Made by a program: the position numbers and the translations under genes
Part shown: positions 17,231 through 25,375 of the stretch, one piece after another
Numbering within the stretch: position 1 is the first letter of the stretch
Layout: each line of letters starts with the position of its first letter
The notes under the pieces: generated by a model
What the model was told of the DNA's origin: nothing
Database searches by the model: none
What the model saw: the letters and a program-made list of their open reading frames with translations, nothing else
DNA from: Algirhabdus cladophorae
Lineage (GTDB): Bacteria; Pseudomonadota; Alphaproteobacteria; Rhodobacterales; Rhodobacteraceae
NCBI RefSeq assembly: GCF_044772865.1
Contig: NZ_CP173029.1
Coordinates: forward strand, 124,001 to 188,000
Direction: 5' to 3'
DNA: 64,000 nucleotides

Positions 17231-18112
17231 ATGGCCGCAGAATTATATACAGCGTATTTCGGATTTTCGGAGCGACCTTTTTCGTTGTCTCCGGACCCGT
17301 CGTTTTTGTATATGTCCAAGTCTCATTTGCGGGCTTATTCCGTTCTTGAATACGGGCTTGCCACCCATGCGCCGCTGACTGTTGTTACCGGCGAAGTTGG
17401 GATGGGCAAGACAATGCTTATCCAAGCCCTGCTATCCCAAGTCGAAGATGATCAGACGATCGGTCTGATTTCGAATGCACAGGGTGATCGCGGCGACTTG
17501 TTGCGCTGGGTGCTAAACTCTTTGGATGTGCCGCTACCGGCCGAGACTGACTATGTCTCTTTGTTTCAATTGTTCCAAACATTTGTCGTGGAAGAATACG
17601 CAGCGGGACGGCGCGTTATTATCATCATCGATGAGGCGCAAAATCTTGGATCTGAAATGCTCGAAGAGTTGCGCATGCTGACCAATATCAACTCTGGCAA
17701 AGACGAGCTGTTGCAGTTGATCCTGACCGGCCAGCCCGAGTTGCGGCAGTTGATCAGCCGGCCGGCGCTGCGCCAATTTGCGCAGCGTGTGACCGTATCT
17801 TACCACATTGATCCGTTTGAACTGAAGGACACCCGTGCCTACATAAAACACCGGTTGATCCATGTTGGGGGCACAGGGGATGAAATCACGCCTGCTGCGA
17901 TATCCTTCATCCATTCGGAAACGAACGGGATCCCCCGGATGATTAACAAACTGTGCGATTTGGCCTTTGTATATTCCGCTGCAAGTGACAAATCGAATGT
18001 CGGCCTCGCCATCTTGCGCGAATTGCAAAACGATGGGGTTATCCTAAAGCCCAGTGATCCCCCGTACTTCCTGACCAACAAGGTCAACACCTTATCGAAA
18101 GCAGCAGAATGA
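17231..18112 (+). CDS. ExeA/GspA-like AAA ATPase, XrtA-associated type
   Basis: This 293-residue ATPase starts ELYTAYFGFSERPFSLSPDP, the usual opening of ExeA-like ATPases. It carries Walker A GEVGMGKT (residues 54-61) and Walker B VIIIIDEAQNL (Asp134, Glu135), then the sensor-type segment LTGQPELRQLISRPALRQFAQR. The same short form is a standard member of exosortase-A EPS loci (TIGR03015 type), where it probably energises or regulates assembly at the inner membrane. It lacks the C-terminal peptidoglycan-binding part of full ExeA. It overlaps the Wzz/GNVR gene by four bases and heads the plus-strand export operon. Confidence 0.85.
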   Translation: MAAELYTAYFGFSERPFSLSPDPSFLYMSKSHLRAYSVLEYGLATHAPLTVVTGEVGMGKTMLIQALLSQVEDDQTIGLISNAQGDRGDLLRWVLNSLDVPLPAETDYVSLFQLFQTFVVEEYAAGRRVIIIIDEAQNLGSEMLEELRMLTNINSGKDELLQLILTGQPELRQLISRPALRQFAQRVTVSYHIDPFELKDTRAYIKHRLIHVGGTGDEITPAAISFIHSETNGIPRMINKLCDLAFVYSAASDKSNVGLAILRELQNDGVILKPSDPPYFLTNKVNTLSKAAE

Positions 18113-19662
18113 ATTTCGATCTTAAATTCTATTTGAAACTGTTGATCCGCCGGATGCCGGTCATGATGCTGTTTATCTTGGCCTGCACGAGTATGGGCGT
18201 CATCACCGCAGTCAAATTGCCTGAAACATATTCAACATCGGCCCGCTTGCTGGTGGAAGCACCGCAAATTCCCGACAGCATGGTCGCCTCTACCATTCGG
18301 ACCGATATCAGCGAACAGTTGGACGTCATTCAGCAAAAGCTGTTGACCCGCGCTAATCTTATCGACATCGCCAACCACTTTGAGGTTTTCGAGAATATTC
18401 GGACGATGGAACCTGACACTGTCGAGCAATTGATGCGGGCCGCGACCAGAGTGCGCCGTTCGGCGGGCCGCAATCAGGCGACACTGATGACAATTTCTTT
18501 TGAGGCACGAACCGGTGCGGTCGCTGCCAGTGTTGTGAACGAATATGTGACGCTGGTCCTTGAGGAAAACGCTGCAACCCGCAAATCAAGCGCCGAAAGC
18601 ACGCTTCAGTTTTTTGATCAAGAGGTCCAACGCCTCAATCAGGAACTTGACAGCAAGAGCTCTGAAATAGCGGTGTTCAAATCAGAAAATGCCGAAGCTC
18701 TGCCAGAAGAGCAAAGCTACCGACTTGGCCGTCAGACCCTATTGCAAGAACGTTTGTCGCGTCTTGAGCGGGACAAAACCGCAGGTGAAAACCAGCGTCG
18801 CGATATCGTGGAAATTTATGAAACCACGGGCCGGATCAATCAAAGACAGGCCCAAGTCACCCAGTCGGTCGAACAACAACAACTGGTGGTGACACAGGCC
18901 GAGTTGGATCAAGCGTTGTCCACTTATTCAACCAACCATCCCAATGTGATCCGCCTGCAAGCCCGTCTTGAGCGTCTCGAAGCAATCGTTGCGGCGCAAA
19001 CTGCGGCTGCGACGGGTGCCAGCCCAGAAGAACAAATCACGCCTGAAAAAGCCTTGTTAGAGGCAACCCTAAGCGAGATTGACAGCCGCCTCGACTTTAT
19101 CAACGCGGACATTGCCAATACAGAGGCCGAATTCGAAGAGCTACAGCGCAACATCTCGCGCAGTTCCGCAAACGGGATTGAAATCGCCTCTTTGCAGCGC
19201 GAATTCGAAAGCATCCAGTCGCGCTATGACGCGGCTGTCAACAACTTGAACCAAGCGCGAATGAGCGAACGTATCGAAACCACGGCCCAGGGCCAGCGGA
19301 TCACAACCATCGAAAACGCCTCGGTGCCACGGGTTCCCACAGGGCCAAACCGGCCCAAGATTGCGATCATGGGGGCCGCCGTTGGGATCGCTTTGGCAGG
19401 GGCCTATTTCATGTTGCTTGAACTTGCCAATCGCAACATCCGGCGTCCGTCCGAGATGATTGGGCGCTTCAATGTCACACCGATCAGCACCATCCCCTAT
19501 ATCGAAAGCCGGGCACGGCGCAATTTCAGACGCTTTAGCCTTGCGACTGCGACACTCGCTGTTTTGGTCGCTGTGCCCTACGGCCTTTGGTACGTAGACA
19601 CCAATTATCTGCCGCTGGAACTGGTGGTTCAAAAGGGCCTCACGCGCTTGGGCTTGGGCTAG
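18109..19662 (+). CDS. Polysaccharide chain-length/co-polymerase protein (Wzz/GNVR)
   Basis: This 517-residue inner-membrane protein has a first transmembrane helix near residues 16-36, followed by a Wzz-type stretch (LPETYSTSARLLVEAPQIP). A long periplasmic coiled coil runs over about residues 150-380, and the GNVR-like segment ENASVPRVPTGPNRP lies before the second helix near residue 420. A third hydrophobic segment lies near residue 475. It controls chain length and links polymerase to export. The kinase domain is not fused but encoded 39 bases downstream, as in XrtA-type loci (TIGR03007 type). The final about 100 residues after the second helix are longer than in a simple Wzz. Confidence 0.85.
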   Translation: MNFDLKFYLKLLIRRMPVMMLFILACTSMGVITAVKLPETYSTSARLLVEAPQIPDSMVASTIRTDISEQLDVIQQKLLTRANLIDIANHFEVFENIRTMEPDTVEQLMRAATRVRRSAGRNQATLMTISFEARTGAVAASVVNEYVTLVLEENAATRKSSAESTLQFFDQEVQRLNQELDSKSSEIAVFKSENAEALPEEQSYRLGRQTLLQERLSRLERDKTAGENQRRDIVEIYETTGRINQRQAQVTQSVEQQQLVVTQAELDQALSTYSTNHPNVIRLQARLERLEAIVAAQTAAATGASPEEQITPEKALLEATLSEIDSRLDFINADIANTEAEFEELQRNISRSSANGIEIASLQREFESIQSRYDAAVNNLNQARMSERIETTAQGQRITTIENASVPRVPTGPNRPKIAIMGAAVGIALAGAYFMLLELANRNIRRPSEMIGRFNVTPISTIPYIESRARRNFRRFSLATATLAVLVAVPYGLWYVDTNYLPLELVVQKGLTRLGLG

Positions 19663-19701
19663 GCTATGTACACTCTGCCAAAATTTTGGGAGCAGACCTA
19701 A

Positions 19702-20502
19702 ATGGAAAAACTACAGGCAGCCTTGGAAAAGGCGCGCAGTAAACGCAATGGCATGAGCCCGCCTGAACGGGCCAAGGCGCCTAAACCCACGGCTTCAAAG
19801 CCAGGTGGGACGGATGCACTTTGGGCGGATCTCAAACCGTTTGACGTTGATGAGAAACAATTGCAACGCAACCGCATTGTGACCCGCGAGGCCAGCTCAA
19901 AAGCCGCGCCATTTGACATTTTGCGCACCAAAGTTTTGCTTCAAATGCGGCAAAACGGATGGAAACGTTTGGCGATCACTTCGCCCATGCCACGGTCTGG
20001 TAAAACGACAACAGCCTGTAATCTCGCGCTTGGTTTGGGTCGCCAAAGCGATTTGCGGTCTATTTTGATGGACCTTGATTTGCGCGATCCCTCTATCCAC
20101 AAGTTCTTTGATAAGACACCGGAAAAGGGGATTGGGGATGTTTTGTCCAGCAAGGTCAGCTTTGCTGATCAAGCCATGCGGTTCCAAGAAAATGTCGCAG
20201 TGTCTATGGCCAAAACCTCGGACGCAGACCCCACAAGACTTTTGCTGGCGGAAGAAACTGCTGAGGTCATCAGCCAAGTCGAGGCCCAGTATCAACCGGA
20301 TCTGATGATCTTTGATTTGCCATCAGTTTTGGTCAATGACGACACTCGAGCGTTTTTGAAAAACGTAGATTGCGCTTTGATCGTGGCACGGGCCAATAAA
20401 ACGCGCTACTCACAATTCGACACCTGCGAGCGCGAAATTGCAGAACATACCAATGTCCTCGGCGTTGTGTTGAACGCCTTCATGAGTTCAGGAACAGACT
20501 GA
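19702..20502 (+). CDS. BY-kinase-like/CpsD-type ATPase of the EPS locus
   Basis: This 266-residue cytoplasmic P-loop protein has a disordered basic N-terminus, then FDILRTKVLLQM (residues 71-82, the FRTLR-like element). Walker A is SPMPRSGKTT with Lys101, Walker A' is ILMDLDLRD (Asp124, Asp126), and Walker B is LMIFDLPS (Asp205). These are the marks of bacterial tyrosine kinases that act on their Wzz partner. Two things are odd: the P-loop has MPRSG where PGEG is usual, and the C-terminus (LNAFMSSGTD) has no tyrosine cluster to autophosphorylate. It may work as an ATPase switch rather than a cycling kinase. Confidence 0.8.
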   Translation: MEKLQAALEKARSKRNGMSPPERAKAPKPTASKPGGTDALWADLKPFDVDEKQLQRNRIVTREASSKAAPFDILRTKVLLQMRQNGWKRLAITSPMPRSGKTTTACNLALGLGRQSDLRSILMDLDLRDPSIHKFFDKTPEKGIGDVLSSKVSFADQAMRFQENVAVSMAKTSDADPTRLLLAEETAEVISQVEAQYQPDLMIFDLPSVLVNDDTRAFLKNVDCALIVARANKTRYSQFDTCEREIAEHTNVLGVVLNAFMSSGTD

Positions 20503-20820
20503 CAACGAACGGCTACCGAGCGTGGCTAAAGTAACGTTCACGCAAATTGGTCGTTGCGCGTCTGTGCGGCCTGTCAAAGCTGTCATGGGCAAACCGCCCA
20601 CTTTTTCGCAAACCTGCCGACAATCCGTCTTCAATTAAGCGCGCCTCGGAGGGGCGATAAAAGCCTTGAGGGCCACAGCGCCTTTGCAAACGCTCAAAAT
20701 GAGAAAGATACGGGTTTAAGCTTGCTAACGTAGCCGGTGAACCGTAACGAAAAAGGCGTGTGGTCTCTGACCGGATGCGTTTTGTGTCAATTCGGTTCAA
20801 AATCTGCCAAGGCGATAAAA
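20503..20820. other. 318-base spacer between kinase and MBOAT genes
   Basis: No supported gene lies here. A minus-strand frame at 20513-20833 has a TTG start, no recognisable domain and overlaps the MBOAT start. A plus-strand extension of the MBOAT frame to 20737 has no family similarity. The acetylation genes may start a separate transcript here, but I see no clear promoter or terminator. Confidence 0.5.
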
Positions 20821-22221
20821 TTGGTTTTTTCAAATCCTATCTTCCTGTTTTTGTTTTTGCCTACCACGCTCTTGTTGTATTTTTTGGTAGGACAACGCCT
20901 GCGAAATATCCTGCTCTTGGCTGTCAGTCTTGTGTTTTACGCTTGGGGTGAAGAGCTTTACGTTTTCATCCTCATTGCATCAATTGTCATAAATTACAGC
21001 GTTGGACTGGGCATTGATGCCGCCGGGGGACGGAACAGGCTGTGGTGGCTGTGGGGCGGAATATCTGGCAATTTACTGTTCTTGGGGTACTTTAAATATA
21101 CGGGTTTCTTTCTTGAAAACATCGGTCTGGCCAATGCCGCTGCACTGACACCCGCTTTGCCCATAGGGATCTCATTTTTCACGTTTCAGGCGCTGTCTTA
21201 CCTGATTGATCTCTACTATCGGCGCGTGAACGTTCAGAAAAACCCACTGAACCTTGCCCTTTATATTTCACTCTTTCCGCAACTGATTGCAGGCCCCATT
21301 GTGCGGTATGCTGAGGTCGAAGCGGAGATACTAGAGCGCAAGACCAGCCGTAGCGATGTGGCCGAAGGCGTTCAGCAGTTTGTCCGTGGCCTTGCCAAGA
21401 AAACTCTTGTCGCAGATCCTATGGGCTTGGTTGCGGATCGGGTATTTTCCATACCAGAGGCTGGGTTGACCCCCGAAACGGCTTGGCTGGGCGCAATCTG
21501 TTACTCGCTGCAGCTTTATTTTGATTTTTCCGCCTACTCGGACATGGCGATTGGTCTAGGGCGTATTTTTGGTTTTAAATTTCCTCCGAACTTCAATTAC
21601 CCGTACCGCGCAACATCCGTAACTGATTTTTGGCGGCGCTGGCATATGACATTGTCCCGCTGGTTTCGCGACTACCTTTACATTCCGCTTGGCGGAAATA
21701 GACAAAGTGCAGCAAGGACGTATCTCAACCTCTGGATCGTCTTTTTAGCCACAGGTATTTGGCATGGCGCCGCTTGGACGTTCATCGCGTGGGGGGCGTA
21801 CCATGGCCTGTTTTTGATCGTTGAACGCTTGGGCCTTGGTCGTATTTTGGCGCGTCTTCCATCCGCCTTGCAGCATATATATCTGCTATTGGCCGTGATT
21901 TGTGGATGGGTAATGTTCCGGTCCGAAAGCTTTGGGCAAGCAACAAACTTTTACAAATCGATGTTCCAACTTCAGAGCGGAACCATGGCAGACTTCTACC
22001 CCGTTGGGCGATATCTCGACGCTTATGTACTTTGCATCATGGCGATTGGGATTGTGGCATCCGTTGGTTTCCGTCCCTGGTGTGCTGCGAAAATTGCGGC
22101 AACGGCATCACCAAGGATACAACGACTAAGCAACGAAATTTGGTTTTGGGCGTTGTTTGTGGCTGCGATTATTTCTGTCGGTGCGGCGTCCTATAGCCCG
22201 TTTATTTATTTCAGGTTCTGA
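20821..22221 (+). CDS. MBOAT O-acyltransferase (AlgI-like)
   Basis: This 466-residue polytopic protein of the AlgI group of membrane-bound O-acyltransferases passes acetyl groups across the inner membrane for polysaccharide acetylation. It has LVFYAWGEE, PQLIAGPIVRY, the core WRRWHMTLSRWFRDYLYIPL, and the catalytic-His segment TGIWHGAAWTFIAWG. I chose the TTG at 20821 (VFSNPIFLFLFLP follows), which has AAGG eight bases upstream and matches the usual AlgI N-terminus; an ATG-like frame extends 28 codons further upstream. Three bases separate it from the AlgJ/X-like gene, so the two are probably co-translated and act together. Confidence 0.9.
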   Translation: MVFSNPIFLFLFLPTTLLLYFLVGQRLRNILLLAVSLVFYAWGEELYVFILIASIVINYSVGLGIDAAGGRNRLWWLWGGISGNLLFLGYFKYTGFFLENIGLANAAALTPALPIGISFFTFQALSYLIDLYYRRVNVQKNPLNLALYISLFPQLIAGPIVRYAEVEAEILERKTSRSDVAEGVQQFVRGLAKKTLVADPMGLVADRVFSIPEAGLTPETAWLGAICYSLQLYFDFSAYSDMAIGLGRIFGFKFPPNFNYPYRATSVTDFWRRWHMTLSRWFRDYLYIPLGGNRQSAARTYLNLWIVFLATGIWHGAAWTFIAWGAYHGLFLIVERLGLGRILARLPSALQHIYLLLAVICGWVMFRSESFGQATNFYKSMFQLQSGTMADFYPVGRYLDAYVLCIMAIGIVASVGFRPWCAAKIAATASPRIQRLSNEIWFWALFVAAIISVGAASYSPFIYFRF

Positions 22222-22224
22222 GCA

Positions 22225-23355
22225 ATGCGTGCAATCTCGTTTACCTCTGCGGTTTTGGCCTGTGCCCTTTTGGGTAGTCTGGGTGCATTGACACTTGCTG
22301 ATATCTTTGATGGCCCCGGCAACCCACGCCAGGAAAGGGTGGCGCGCACCCCGCCATTGCCGACAAGCGTCTCCCAGATCCCAAAGTTTCTTGGCAACGC
22401 TCGGTATTTTGCGACCGAACGCTACGCCCTGAAGGAGACGTTTATTACCCTGAACGGCATGGTAAAGATGGCCATTTTTGATCATAGCCCGGCCACAAAC
22501 GTGTTATTGGGCGAAGAGGGTTTTTTGTTTTTCAATGTCGACGAAGCGATTGACGGTGCACAAGGTAAAGACCGTCTTGACGCAACGGGTCAGGCGGTAT
22601 GGGCCGACTATTTTAAAACGCTAGACCAGAATTTCCAGCGTCAGGGCCTCCCCTTTTCGCTGGTCATTGGGCCAAATAAACACAGCATTTATCCAGATCT
22701 CACACCGGATTGGCTGGCGGTGCAGCCTTTAGGCGACACGCGTGCTGGAGATATCATGACCGTGGCACAGGCCGTCCTTGGGGATCAGTTTGTCGACACG
22801 CGTGATTTACTTCAACACGCGCGTATCCAGCAGCCTGATGTTCCCCTGTATCATCCAACTGATACCCATTGGACAGAGTGGGGGGCTGCCCTTGCTTTGC
22901 ATGATGTTCTGGCCCGTCAAAATCTAGATCTGCCCGCGCCGCAATTTGAAATTGCGGACCTCGTTCAAAGTGGTGATTTGTCCCGTATGGTCGGCCAACA
23001 GCATCGATGGGCCGCCACGGCGCCAACGCTTCCAAAGGGCTGGTCCTGTGCCGATGCAGATAACCAGCCACTCTTTGTCACCACAATCGATCCACTGATG
23101 CCACGCAGATTTACCTGTGGCACACCGGGTGCCCGTCCTGAAAAAATCGTTGTTTTCACGGACTCTTTTGGTGTCTCCACCATTCCCTATCTTTCATCCC
23201 GTTTTCAAACCGTCGACTTTATTTGGTCCGATAAGGCCGACCCAGATGCCGCGAAAGCGCTTGGGGCTGATTATGTTTTGCAAATTTTGGTAGAACGAAA
23301 GTTGATGACGGATACGCCACAAGATTTTCTTGTCCAGTCCGGGGCTTTGCGATGA
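22225..23355 (+). CDS. AlgJ/AlgX-like SGNH-type acetyltransferase
   Basis: This 376-residue protein has an N-terminal signal-anchor (residues about 5-26) and a periplasmic SGNH-like domain. It shows LGEEGFLFF, VIGPNKHSIYPD, the DxH motif DTHWTEWG (Asp213, His215) and a Ser nucleophile in VVFTDSFG (Ser314). These match the AlgJ/AlgX group, which takes acetyl from the MBOAT partner and places it on the polymer. It follows the MBOAT gene after three bases and overlaps the next SGNH gene by four. Acetylation of this locus's exopolysaccharide is the expected role; the acceptor sugar is unknown. Confidence 0.85.
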   Translation: MRAISFTSAVLACALLGSLGALTLADIFDGPGNPRQERVARTPPLPTSVSQIPKFLGNARYFATERYALKETFITLNGMVKMAIFDHSPATNVLLGEEGFLFFNVDEAIDGAQGKDRLDATGQAVWADYFKTLDQNFQRQGLPFSLVIGPNKHSIYPDLTPDWLAVQPLGDTRAGDIMTVAQAVLGDQFVDTRDLLQHARIQQPDVPLYHPTDTHWTEWGAALALHDVLARQNLDLPAPQFEIADLVQSGDLSRMVGQQHRWAATAPTLPKGWSCADADNQPLFVTTIDPLMPRRFTCGTPGARPEKIVVFTDSFGVSTIPYLSSRFQTVDFIWSDKADPDAAKALGADYVLQILVERKLMTDTPQDFLVQSGALR

Positions 23356-24005
23356 AATATGTCGCGGCACTTGCTGTAACGGTTTTCGCATTTCTGCTGG
23401 GACTTTACGCTGGCCCTTCGGTGAAGGCGCGCTTTGAGGCCGTCCCCGCAACGACCGTTTGCCGTCCGTCCAGTCCTGAAAAACTTGGTGATCAACCGGC
23501 TGTTCTCTTTTGGGGGAACAGTTTGGCATTTGATGGCGATTGGCCGCTGGATGGCTTTGTGAGCGTGAATTGCGGTGTGCAGGGGTTGACTGCTCAGGCA
23601 GCTGTCGAGCTGACACCTTCGCTTCCTGACTTGGATTTTGCCGCTGTTGTGATCATATTTGGCACTGTTGAGCTGATACGCGGTGCCGAAAGTCCAGAGA
23701 TCTTTCGCGCCTCAGTCAATGACGTGCTGGACCAACTTGGGCAAAAATATCCCAAGGCAAAATTTGTGGCCCTAGGAGTTCCTCGCCGCACAGCCACGAA
23801 TATTTGGCGCTATGAAAACGAACGCCACCTCGACGTAGTGAACGACATTCTAAGGCAGATGAATGACGTGATCTTCATTGATAGCACTGAAATCCTTGAA
23901 GATTTGACCGCAGGGTCTGAAACCTACGACGGTGTACATTTCAGTCGGCAAAGCTATTTTTTACTAGCGCAAAAAGTCCAAAAAACGCTCGACCAGCTAG
24001 ACTAA
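23352..24005 (+). CDS. Membrane-anchored SGNH-hydrolase-like protein of the acetylation cassette
   Basis: This 217-residue protein has an N-terminal hydrophobic anchor (residues 4-21). Its SGNH-like core has LFWGNSLAF (Ser57, GNS for GDS), a glycine block at NCGVQG, FGTVEL in place of the usual GxND block, and TYDGVHFS (Asp193, His196). The Ser-Asp-His triad is present but the block III Asn is replaced, so an esterase or transferase with altered oxyanion binding is likely. Its overlap with the AlgJ/X-like gene ties it to polysaccharide acetylation. It may be a second acetyltransferase or a deacetylase. It is the last gene of the EPS locus. Confidence 0.7.
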   Translation: MKYVAALAVTVFAFLLGLYAGPSVKARFEAVPATTVCRPSSPEKLGDQPAVLFWGNSLAFDGDWPLDGFVSVNCGVQGLTAQAAVELTPSLPDLDFAAVVIIFGTVELIRGAESPEIFRASVNDVLDQLGQKYPKAKFVALGVPRRTATNIWRYENERHLDVVNDILRQMNDVIFIDSTEILEDLTAGSETYDGVHFSRQSYFLLAQKVQKTLDQLD

Positions 24006-24416
24006 TTTAACGGCGATGCTGCGTCTTTGTGGTCTGCGACCAAGGTGCGTCTGCCGTATAGTGCGCAGCGATCAGATTGGCTCATCGGATCCTCTGATTT
24101 TAGGGCCGTCCGGACCGATACGACTCACTTTTTTCTTTTGTTTGGCAGGAATTGCTTTTGAAGCCTGCGCTTGCCTGCTGCGCGCGGAAAAAAGCCGTAT
24201 ACAATCGGGTACCAAAAAATTGTTTTTTAACAAAGGCTTAAAAAATAGGGGAAAATGGCCTCGTAACTTAATTTCAAAATAAAATCTCTTGACGACATAA
24301 AATTACTCGCGCCATAAGCTGTGCAAATGCCCCCTGATCAGCAGCGTGCCACAGGCTTTGCGTTTGAGTTGGGGGTTTGATGGATCGGCGAATTGAGCAA
24401 GCAAAGGAGCCGAGTG
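24006..24416. other. 411-base spacer after the EPS locus
   Basis: This marks the boundary between the EPS locus and the stress/transport genes. It is AT-rich in its second half and contains a promoter-like pair (24289-24318). The short frames that cross it have no recognisable domains and biased composition. I see no tRNA or mobile-element remnant here. Confidence 0.5.
24289..24318 (+). promoter_or_regulatory. Probable sigma-70-type promoter of the usp gene
   Basis: TTGACG (24289-24294) and CATAAG (24313-24318) are 18 bases apart, about 100 bases before the usp start. The -35 box matches five of six consensus bases and the -10 four of six. The sequence is seen; promoter activity is inferred. 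Confidence 0.4.
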
Positions 24417-25268
24417 ATGATAAAATCGATTTTGGTTCCAGTGCGCGGTGACGGGATGGTTGCGACGGTCCTTGCCCATGCCGCCGAACTTGCCAAGCGG
24501 CATGAGGCCCAAGTCAACGTTGTGCATTGCCGTGCCGCGGCGAGTGATATGATGCCCCAAGGCGTGTCGCTGAATGACTTTGCGCGCAAGGTGATGTTGG
24601 AACAGGCCAGCGAACTGGCCAACCGCCAAGAAGATCATCTGCGCGGCATTCTGCGCCGGTTGTCGCGGGAGTTCGGGCTGACCGAAGATGCCAGCACACA
24701 TGGCACGGCCTTTTGTACGTTTGCCGAAGAACAGGGGCGGATGGCGGATGTTGTCCGGCATGCAGGGCGTTTGGCGGATGTTATTGTGCTGCCCAAGCCG
24801 CAGCGCGAGCGGAACCTTGGCCAGAGTTCTTTGAAGGCGGCCCTCTATGGAGCAGGGCGCCCGGTCTTGGTGTGCCCGGGCCAGTTGCAGCCTGATGCGA
24901 CTTTTGCGGATCATGTGGCCATTGGCTGGAACGGGTCATTGCCCGCAGCCCGCGCAGTGTCCTCGTCTTTGGATATCGTCGGTTCAGCCAAGCGGGTCAG
25001 CATCCTAACCGGTGGTAAAGTGCAAACCCGTGGGCCGGACGCGGATGAATTGTTGGCCTATTACAGCCTGCGCGGGATCAGTGCCGAAATCGTCCGGTTC
25101 GAGACTAAAGACGCTGCAACGGGGCTGCTGACGGCAAGCGCGGATATTGGCGCCAGCCTGCTTGTGATCGGCGCCTACAGCCACAGTCACGAAACAGAGA
25201 TGCTTTTTGGCGGCAACACCGGGCGCATCGTTGACCAAACAGAAATGCCGATCCTGATGGCCCATTGA
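24417..25268 (+). CDS. Universal stress protein, UspA family (double-domain length)
   Basis: This 283-residue protein begins MIKSILVPVRGDG, the usual Usp opening. Its second half (VAIGWNGSLPAARAV, near residue 165) starts like a second Usp domain and ends with the nucleotide-binding-type stretch GAYSHSHETEMLFGG followed by MPILMAH. It is twice the length of a single UspA, so it is a tandem-domain member; the first domain lacks an obvious ATP loop. I chose the ATG at 24417 because AGGAG lies eight bases upstream; the frame extends to 24393 without such a site. It is probably cytoplasmic and stress-related. The Tct transporter starts 107 bases downstream and has its own strong ribosome site. 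Confidence 0.85.
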   Translation: MIKSILVPVRGDGMVATVLAHAAELAKRHEAQVNVVHCRAAASDMMPQGVSLNDFARKVMLEQASELANRQEDHLRGILRRLSREFGLTEDASTHGTAFCTFAEEQGRMADVVRHAGRLADVIVLPKPQRERNLGQSSLKAALYGAGRPVLVCPGQLQPDATFADHVAIGWNGSLPAARAVSSSLDIVGSAKRVSILTGGKVQTRGPDADELLAYYSLRGISAEIVRFETKDAATGLLTASADIGASLLVIGAYSHSHETEMLFGGNTGRIVDQTEMPILMAH

Positions 25269-25375
25269 TCCATCAAGATTGCCGAAACGACGCACCGCCA
25301 CGCGGGACGTCATCATCGTGTTTGACACGTAAACAAAACGTCCGGTTCTTCGGACAGACTAGGGAGGAATAAGAC

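Noticed and set aside
17014..17319. Minus-strand 101-codon frame across the divergent EPS promoter region
   Set aside because: It runs into the well-supported ATPase gene and has no family signature.
20513..20833. Minus-strand 106-codon frame before the MBOAT gene
   Set aside because: TTG start, no domain, and it overlaps the MBOAT start on the other strand.
24016..24282. Plus-strand 88-codon frame after the EPS locus
   Set aside because: Cys/Arg/Lys-biased translation without a domain or ribosome site; likely chance.
25340..25355. Hairpin before tctC as a riboswitch
   Set aside because: A five-base stem with a six-base loop is too simple, and no known aptamer pattern is visible.
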